Shown: positions 6,848-10,205 of the stretch, one piece after another
Layout: each line of letters opens with the position of its first letter
How positions within the stretch are numbered: the first letter of the stretch is position 1
Assembly: GCA_937859855.1 (NCBI GenBank)
Contig: CALMAR010000489.1
Location: 3,488 to 13,692, forward strand
Length of the DNA stretch: 10,205 nucleotides
Reading direction: 5' to 3'
Origin: an uncultured Kineosporia sp.
Lineage (GTDB): Bacteria; Actinomycetota; Actinomycetes; Actinomycetales; Kineosporiaceae
Notes under the pieces: model-generated
Databases searched by the model: none
Told to the model about the DNA's origin: nothing
The model's input: only the letters and a program-made list of their open reading frames with translations
Translations under genes and position numbers: made by a program

Positions 6848-6918
6848 TACCGGGAACGGGTATCGAACCCGTGCCTCCTGATCCACAATCAGGTGCTCTA
6901 CCACTGAGCTATCCCGGC
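6848..6918 (-). tRNA. tRNA-His (anticodon GTG), lacking encoded G-1, with U72 and A73
   Basis: It folds as a full cloverleaf on the minus strand. Acceptor GCCGGGA pairs with TCCCGGT; D arm is GCTC-AGTGGTA-GAGC; anticodon arm CCTGA-TTGTGGA-TCAGG has GTG in the loop; variable loop is AGGC; T arm is ACGGG-TTCGATA-CCCGT. Fixing U8-A9 before the D stem places G at position 1, opposite U72 (a G-U pair), with discriminator A73 at 6848. The base at -1 is A. Ordinary bacterial tRNA-His encodes G-1 paired with C73, so this gene lacks the canonical histidine identity element. CCA is not encoded (ACCG). The D loop is short, with no 20a base. It sits 45 bp upstream of hisS on the same strand. Confidence 0.95.
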
Positions 6919-6946
6919 TGATAGTGCCGTCTGGCCGCGCGCCAAC

Positions 6947-6955
6947 ACCTTAGCA
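6947..6955 (-). promoter_or_regulatory. Possible extended -10 promoter for tRNA-His/hisS
   Basis: On the minus strand TGCTAAGGT fits an extended -10 (TGnTAnnnT) about 28 nt before the tRNA 5' end, in the 40-bp gap after the M15-family gene. No good -35 was found, so this is tentative. Confidence 0.35.
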
Positions 6956-6958
6956 GAG

Positions 6959-7681
6959 TCACAGCCGCAACTCATGGGGATCCACTTTCTGGGCATCCGC
7001 GAGAGACACCTGTGCATAGAGTGCGCCGGGCTTGCGATGATAGCGGGCCCATTCTTTGTCGCCGTAAGAGAAATGCCACCACTCGCCATCGTACGGCGCG
7101 AATCCAGCCGCCATCATCGCTCGCCGCAGCAATTGGCGGTTCTCCCATGCCGCTCGGGATATGAATGGTGAGAAGGTGAACGAGTCCCGGGACGCCGCCA
7201 GTACCCGGCTGCCCATATCGACCGGCTCACCCTCACTGAGCAGGTCCACTCCGACCGCTCCGCCGGTCGGGCGCCCGGCCACCGACGGCACTGCGATGTG
7301 CCGATGAGCAGCCTCGGTGCGCTCCTCCTCGTCCGGGAACTCTTCTAGCAGACTGTTTTTGGCGGCCTCGAAGAGCTTGGCCTGCAGTTCCAGGGCGCGG
7401 AAGCCATAGATCACCCGCAGGGTCAGCGAGCGGTCGAGGTTCTTCAGTTCCTGTCCAGCCCAATAGAGCAGGTCGACCAGCGGACGGCGGACGTAGATGG
7501 TGCCGCCGGTGAGTGCGGCCATGTCCGGATCGAGCTGAGCCACCTGCAGGACGCCTTGCGAACGGAGCGCCTCGAAAAGCACCGGCTCTTCGGCCGGAAT
7601 GACCTCGACTCCGGCATAGTCGGAATACTTGAGCATCTTCTCCTCGAGCCGCTGATAAACGACGTCCTCGATTTCCGTCAT
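6959..7681 (-). CDS. VanX-like M15 family protein with substituted zinc ligands
   Basis: The fold resembles D-Ala-D-Ala dipeptidases (VanX/DdpX, family M15), zinc enzymes that split the dipeptide. In the 240 residues, VIYGFRALELQ carries the conserved Arg (95), VDMGS (154-158) matches the family's DMGT, and EWWHF supplies the catalytic Glu200 and third zinc ligand His203. The first two zinc ligands, expected in a HPTGGAVD-type motif, are replaced: the sequence reads GRPTGGAVGVDL (136-147), with Arg137 for His and Gly144 for Asp. An Asp at 146 is shifted by two. It may be inactive as a dipeptidase or bind metal differently. No signal peptide is seen. The ATG at 7681 is preferred over a TTG at 7726, although neither has a strong ribosome-binding site. 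GC is lower (hand-counted lines 52-60%) than in flanking genes, which hints at transfer. Confidence 0.75.
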   Translation of the reverse strand: MTEIEDVVYQRLEEKMLKYSDYAGVEVIPAEEPVLFEALRSQGVLQVAQLDPDMAALTGGTIYVRRPLVDLLYWAGQELKNLDRSLTLRVIYGFRALELQAKLFEAAKNSLLEEFPDEEERTEAAHRHIAVPSVAGRPTGGAVGVDLLSEGEPVDMGSRVLAASRDSFTFSPFISRAAWENRQLLRRAMMAAGFAPYDGEWWHFSYGDKEWARYHRKPGALYAQVSLADAQKVDPHELRL

Positions 7682-7743
7682 GCCCCGCCCACTTCTTCCG
7701 ATCTGCCGATGGCCGTACTCGAACAATGCCGACTCGCGGTCAT

Positions 7744-7811
7744 GATGAATTCGGCCGATTCCGAAGCGGGCCGAATTCTGCGCAGCACGACGAATTCATC
7801 GGATCGTGCTG
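7744..7811. repeat. Nested inverted repeats built around three GAATTC sites
   Basis: GAATTC occurs at 7747-7752, 7773-7778 and 7792-7797. GAATTCGGCC (7747-7756) is a perfect inverted copy of GGCCGAATTC (7769-7778). GATGAATTCG (7744-7753) is a perfect inverted copy of CGAATTCATC (7791-7800). CAGCACGA (7783-7790) pairs with TCGTGCTG (7804-7811) around the third site. The first arm can pair with either partner, so the folds are mutually exclusive. The region lies 60-130 bp upstream of the M15-family start and could be an operator cluster or a structured leader. Confidence 0.85.
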
Positions 7812-7826
7812 ACCGCTGAATGTCGT

Positions 7827-7841
7827 CCGGGCCTGGCCCGG
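7827..7841. repeat. Perfect 6-bp hairpin, possible second terminator stem
   Basis: CCGGGC (7827-7832) and GCCCGG (7836-7841) flank the loop CTG. It lies directly after the U-tract of the minus-strand terminator and may act as a back-up stem. Confidence 0.5.
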
Positions 7842-7877
7842 TCAAGAAAAGGGGCGCCAGCCGATGCCAGCGCCCTT
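7842..7877 (-). terminator. Rho-independent terminator on the minus strand
   Basis: On the minus strand a stem GGGCGC/GCGCCC (7870-7875 with 7852-7857), extended by a G-U and an A-T pair, with a 12-nt loop, is followed by CTTTTCTTGA. A T-rich tail is rare in this GC-rich window. It lies 29 bp after the stop of the 37-codon ORF at 7907-8020, the only visible minus-strand unit it could terminate. Confidence 0.65.
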
Positions 7878-7906
7878 GCCTCACGTCGCGATGACGGTGG
7901 CCGGAA

Positions 7907-8020
7907 CTACCCAGCATCCACTGGCGATGTATGGCCATGATGCGCGCCGCTGATCTGGCTCAGCGCAGGCCAGACACCGGGACCGGAGGCTCCGGTCAGG
8001 TCGCTGATGTTCGCGGTCAT
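7907..8020 (-). CDS. Small unrecognised ORF (37 aa) with its own promoter and terminator
   Basis: This is a candidate microprotein or small-RNA gene. It begins MTANISDLTG and ends in HTSPVDAG, with a Gly/Ser/Pro-rich middle and HHGH at 27-30. I recognise no family, signal peptide or membrane segment. Support comes from its surroundings. A minus-strand promoter (-35 TTGACC, 17-bp spacer, -10 TACGGT) ends 9 nt before the ATG, which fits a nearly leaderless mRNA, and a U-tailed hairpin follows the TAG by 29 bp. The predicted transcript, about 180 nt, lies in the gap between the M15-family gene and the divergent phosphoribosyltransferase gene. Coding is less certain than transcription: the unit could be a non-coding RNA. 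The frame stays open upstream through 8275, but that stretch overlaps the neighbouring gene and lies beyond the promoter. Confidence 0.45.
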   Translation of the reverse strand: MTANISDLTGASGPGVWPALSQISGAHHGHTSPVDAG

Positions 8021-8029
8021 GGTGCCTGG

Positions 8030-8058
8030 ACCGTAACCCCGCTCCCACAGCCGGTCAA
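8030..8058 (-). promoter_or_regulatory. Sigma-70-type promoter on the minus strand
   Basis: TTGACC (8053-8058) and TACGGT (8030-8035) are separated by exactly 17 bp. Initiation is predicted around 8022-8024, just before the ATG at 8020. It is divergent from the -10 box of the phosphoribosyltransferase gene, about 20 bp away. Confidence 0.6.
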
Positions 8059-8078
8059 ATTGCTTGTGGAGCATTCCG

Positions 8079-8084
8079 TACCCT
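8079..8084 (+). promoter_or_regulatory. Leaderless -10 box of the phosphoribosyltransferase gene
   Basis: TACCCT fits TAnnnT and lies 7 nt before the GTG at 8092, the same layout as at the two rrf2 genes. No -35 at a good distance and no Shine-Dalgarno sequence are visible. Confidence 0.45.
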
Positions 8085-8091
8085 GAGCGGC

Positions 8092-8577
8092 GTGGATGGC
8101 GACACGGACGGCCGGGAAGTGCTCTGCTGGGAGACCTTCGGGCTGGCCGCCCGGGAACTGGCCCAGCTGGTGGTAGCCAGCTACGACGTGGATCTGGTGA
8201 TCGCAGTGGCCCGGGGCGGGCTGGTGCCGGGCGGGGCGGTGGCCTACGCGCTGGGAGTGAAGGCGGTCGGCACACTCAACGTGGAGTTCTACACCGACAT
8301 CGCCACCACCCTGCCGGACCCGGTAGTGCTACCCCCGCTGCTGGACACCGACGCGCTGAGTGGCCAGCGGGCCCTGGTGGTGGACGACGTGGCCGATTCC
8401 GGGCGCACGCTGGCGCTGGTTCTGGACCTGGTTCGCTCCTATGGTGGCGAAGCTCGCTCGGCCGTGCTCTACGCCAAACCCACGTCGGTGGTTGAACCGG
8501 ACTTCGTGTGGCGCCGGACCAGCCTGTGGATCAATTTCCCCTGGTCCGCCCAGCAGCCGGTCACCGCTCAGGCTTGA
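8092..8577 (+). CDS. Purine phosphoribosyltransferase, Gpt-like
   Basis: This is predicted to transfer the phosphoribosyl group from PRPP to a purine base (xanthine, guanine or hypoxanthine) in salvage. The 161 residues match the type I PRT fold of the bacterial Gpt group. IAVARGGLVPG (37-47) supplies the first PRPP loop, ALVVDDVADSGRTL (94-107) is the PRPP signature with Asp98-Asp99, VLYAKP (125-130) follows, and WINFPW (146-151) corresponds to the Gpt end segment WIEQPW that stacks on the base. The start is GTG 8092, with a -10 box 7 nt before it, suggesting a leaderless mRNA. It stands alone between two minus-strand units. Base specificity cannot be read from the sequence. GC returns to the high level of the rest of the window. 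Confidence 0.85.
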   Translation: MDGDTDGREVLCWETFGLAARELAQLVVASYDVDLVIAVARGGLVPGGAVAYALGVKAVGTLNVEFYTDIATTLPDPVVLPPLLDTDALSGQRALVVDDVADSGRTLALVLDLVRSYGGEARSAVLYAKPTSVVEPDFVWRRTSLWINFPWSAQQPVTAQA

Positions 8578-8697
8578 GCGCTTCGCTCCGCCCTGCGGTG
8601 CGGCGCGCCGACGGGGAGGATCAGCAGGCCTGTCAGTTCCTGATCAGCTCATTCGGCCGACTTACTCCTCCCGGTGGGAGCGGCCAACCGGACCGCT
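8576..8697. terminator. Short hairpins between convergent genes
   Basis: GAGCG-CTT-CGCTC (8576-8588) overlaps the phosphoribosyltransferase stop, CTCCC-GGT-GGGAG spans 8668-8680, and AGCGG/CCGCT (8679-8683 with 8693-8697) follows. All are 5-bp stems without U-runs. They could form bidirectional termination for the convergent genes ending at 8577 and 8703, but each is weak alone. Confidence 0.35.
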
Positions 8698-8702
8698 GGT
8701 GC

Positions 8703-9164
8703 TCAGGTGGTGGTGATCCGGAACACCGGGAAGCCAGGCGCGGCCGCCTGCAACTGCTCATCGGAAGAGTTCTTGTCCAGTCCTTCGAAGAACTGCCCGA
8801 GCTCCCAGCTCCACCTGCGCAGGTACTCGCGCAGGACCGGGAGCTTGGCCTCATCGGCCAGCTCCTGCGCGCTGAACACCGTCGTCCGCCGTCCCACCCG
8901 CAGTTCGCCGGTACCCGAGGCGCGCAGATTGCGCACCCACTGGGTGACCCCGCGCGGCGCAACCAGATAGCGCTGGCCGCCGACGGTCAGCTGGTTGACC
9001 GGAGTCGACCGCCATTCCCCGCTCTTGCGCCCGCGCACCCGCAGCTCGGCCGACCCATACACGCTCAACCCCAGCCGGATCAGGGCGCGGACCAGCCGAT
9101 TCATCAGGTTGCGGGTGAGCCAGCCCGGCTCGAGATAACGGTGGCCGGAATCAGGATCAGGCAT
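8703..9164 (-). CDS. F420-dependent nitroreductase/quinone reductase family protein (Ddn-like)
   Basis: This belongs to the deazaflavin (F420H2)-dependent reductase family that includes mycobacterial Ddn and is concentrated in actinobacteria. The 153 residues show the family pattern: LRVRGRKSGEWRSTPVN (41-57) with the conserved GRKSG, GGQRYLVAPRG (62-72) and WVRNLRASG (76-84), which together form the split beta-barrel cofactor site. There is no clear membrane segment or lipobox; residues 19-36 form a mildly hydrophobic helix. The ATG overlaps the stop of the upstream aminotransferase by one base (TGATG), with AAAGG about 11 nt upstream, so translation is probably coupled. Substrate unknown: quinones, nitro compounds or other electrophiles are possible. 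A functional link to the aminotransferase is not evident beyond co-transcription. Confidence 0.85.
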   Translation of the reverse strand: MPDPDSGHRYLEPGWLTRNLMNRLVRALIRLGLSVYGSAELRVRGRKSGEWRSTPVNQLTVGGQRYLVAPRGVTQWVRNLRASGTGELRVGRRTTVFSAQELADEAKLPVLREYLRRWSWELGQFFEGLDKNSSDEQLQAAAPGFPVFRITTT

Positions 9165-10205
9165 CAGCTGGCCAGCCTTTCAATTGCCTCGCGCAGCACG
9201 CTCTCGCGCTTGCAGAAGGTGAACCGGACCTCCGAGCGGGCAGCGCCGGGATCGGAGTAAAGCACCTGGGCCGGGATCGCGGCCACTCCCCGCGACCGAG
9301 GCAGGTTCAGGCACCAGGCGAGCGCGTCATCCGAGCTGACCGCCGAGATGTCGGCCATCAGGAAGAAGCTGCCGTGCGGATCGTTCAGCCTGAAGCCGGC
9401 CCGGGCCAGCCCCCCGGACAGCAGATCACGCCGGCGCTGGAGATCGGGCGCCAGCTCCAGCCAGAACGGATCCGGCCGATCCAGCGCATCAGCGATCGCG
9501 TACTGCAGCGGAGTACCCGAGGCGAATGACAGGAACTGCTTGACCCCGGCGACCGCGCGAACCAGCTCGGGCGGCCCGGTAGCCCAGCCGATCTTCCAGC
9601 CCGTGACCGAAAGGCTCTTGCCCGCTGAGCTGATGCTGATGGTCCGGTCGAACAGCCCTCCGACGCTGGCGGGCGCGACGTGCGCCACCCCGTCGTAGGT
9701 CAGGTGCTCGTAGACCTCGTCGGTGATCACGAGCAGATCGTGCTCTTCGGCCAGCCGGGCGACCCCTTCCAGATCGGCTCGGCTGAGCATGGTGCCGGTC
9801 GGGTTGTGCGGTGTGTTCAGCAGCAGCACGGTGCTTCTGGGGGTGATCGCGGCTTCCAGAGCGGCCAGGTCGAAGGCGTAATCCGGCGCGGGCAACCGTA
9901 CCGGCACCAGCACTCCCCCGGCCAGGGTGGCTGCGGCCGGGTACAGGTCGAAGTACGGCTCCAGGGTCAGCACTTCGTCGCCGGGCTGCACCAGGGCGAT
10001 CAGAGCAGCGGTCAGCGCCTCCGATGCGCCAGTGGTGACCACGACGCTGGACGCCGGGTCGAGTTCGATGCCGTAGTGCCGTTCCTGGTGCCGAGCGATG
10101 GCCTGACGCAGCTCCGGCACCCCGGCTGCTGGCGGGTACTGGTTGCGGCCGCCCCGCAGGGCCAGAACGGCGGTCTGGATCAGATAGTCCGGGCCACTGT
10201 CATCG
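9164..10205 (-). CDS. dapC: Class I/II aminotransferase, probably N-succinyldiaminopimelate aminotransferase (5' truncated by window)
   Basis: This PLP-dependent aminotransferase probably converts N-succinyl-2-amino-6-ketopimelate to N-succinyl-LL-diaminopimelate in lysine and peptidoglycan precursor synthesis. About 346 codons are visible and the frame is open to the window edge, so the N-terminus is missing; a GTG at 10120 is internal, because NQYPPAAG, a conserved family block, lies before it. Landmarks are PHNPTG, VITDEVYEHL (Asp for the pyridine nitrogen), SSAGKSLSVTGWKIGW (PLP lysine in AGK) and EVRFTFCKR (carboxylate-binding Arg). From memory, NQYPP, ITDEVYEHL and VRFTFCKR closely follow the mycobacterial DapC. 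Kynurenine or methionine aminotransferases are related alternatives. The next gene starts within its stop codon. Confidence 0.85.
   Translation of the reverse strand, partial: DDSGPDYLIQTAVLALRGGRNQYPPAAGVPELRQAIARHQERHYGIELDPASSVVVTTGASEALTAALIALVQPGDEVLTLEPYFDLYPAAATLAGGVLVPVRLPAPDYAFDLAALEAAITPRSTVLLLNTPHNPTGTMLSRADLEGVARLAEEHDLLVITDEVYEHLTYDGVAHVAPASVGGLFDRTISISSAGKSLSVTGWKIGWATGPPELVRAVAGVKQFLSFASGTPLQYAIADALDRPDPFWLELAPDLQRRRDLLSGGLARAGFRLNDPHGSFFLMADISAVSSDDALAWCLNLPRSRGVAAIPAQVLYSDPGAARSEVRFTFCKRESVLREAIERLAS

Noticed and set aside
6848..6918. tRNA as an integration site with an att duplication
   Set aside because: No second copy of the tRNA 3' end and no integrase gene are visible in the window; only 45 bp separate the 3' end from hisS.
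6848..6919. Alternative reading of the tRNA in which the first G is G-1
   Set aside because: It would leave a six-base acceptor strand and shift the invariant U8 and G10; only G1 as position 1 keeps U8-A9, the D stem and seven acceptor pairs.
7678..7938. Minus-strand 86-codon frame overlapping the start of the M15-family gene
   Set aside because: It runs through the terminator hairpin and all GAATTC repeats and has no ribosome-binding site or recognisable domain.
8508..9260. Plus-strand open frame of 250 codons across the convergent junction
   Set aside because: It runs through the ends of three genes on both strands with shadow-like composition; the real genes there have clear family motifs.

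Overview
The window comes from a high-GC bacterium, most likely an actinobacterium. Supporting signs are hand-counted 60-base lines of 77-80% GC in cysA and hisS, many GTG starts, apparent leaderless promoters (a -10 box 6-7 nt before a GTG), an F420-dependent (Ddn-type) reductase, a DapC-like aminotransferase resembling the mycobacterial enzyme, and a tRNA without an encoded CCA. No genus can be named from the sequence alone.

Layout. Positions 1-2689 (+) hold the sulfate/thiosulfate ABC importer genes cysT, cysW and cysA, overlapping head to tail; the 5' end of cysT may lie outside the window. Positions 2753-3768 (+) hold two tandem Rrf2-family regulators, each apparently leaderless and each without cysteine, separated by five perfect copies of a 10-bp repeat. 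Their position behind cysTWA suggests sulfur- or redox-linked control. From 3775 to about 7681 everything is on the - strand. In transcription order this is a VanX-like (M15) protein with two substituted zinc ligands, tRNA-His(GTG), hisS, hisG (GTGA overlap) and a Bcp-type peroxiredoxin. Positions 7682-8091 are a non-coding-looking stretch of lower GC with nested GAATTC inverted repeats, two hairpins and a probable unannotated 37-codon gene that has its own promoter and terminator. Positions 8092-8577 (+) encode a Gpt-like purine phosphoribosyltransferase. Positions 8703-10205 (-) hold a dapC-like aminotransferase, cut by the window end, translationally coupled to an F420-dependent nitroreductase-family gene.

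The most interesting item is the tRNA-His/hisS pair. The tRNA has no encoded G-1 and carries U72 and A73. The adjacent HisRS is of the eukaryote/alphaproteobacteria-like type, not the common bacterial type. U72, A73 and the missing G-1 are the identity features described for the divergent tRNA-His/HisRS pair of Caulobacter and relatives. Here synthetase and tRNA sit 45 bp apart, probably in one transcript, followed by a hisG that also looks unlike the usual actinobacterial enzyme. This suggests a co-inherited or transferred orthogonal histidine-decoding module in an actinobacterium-like genome.
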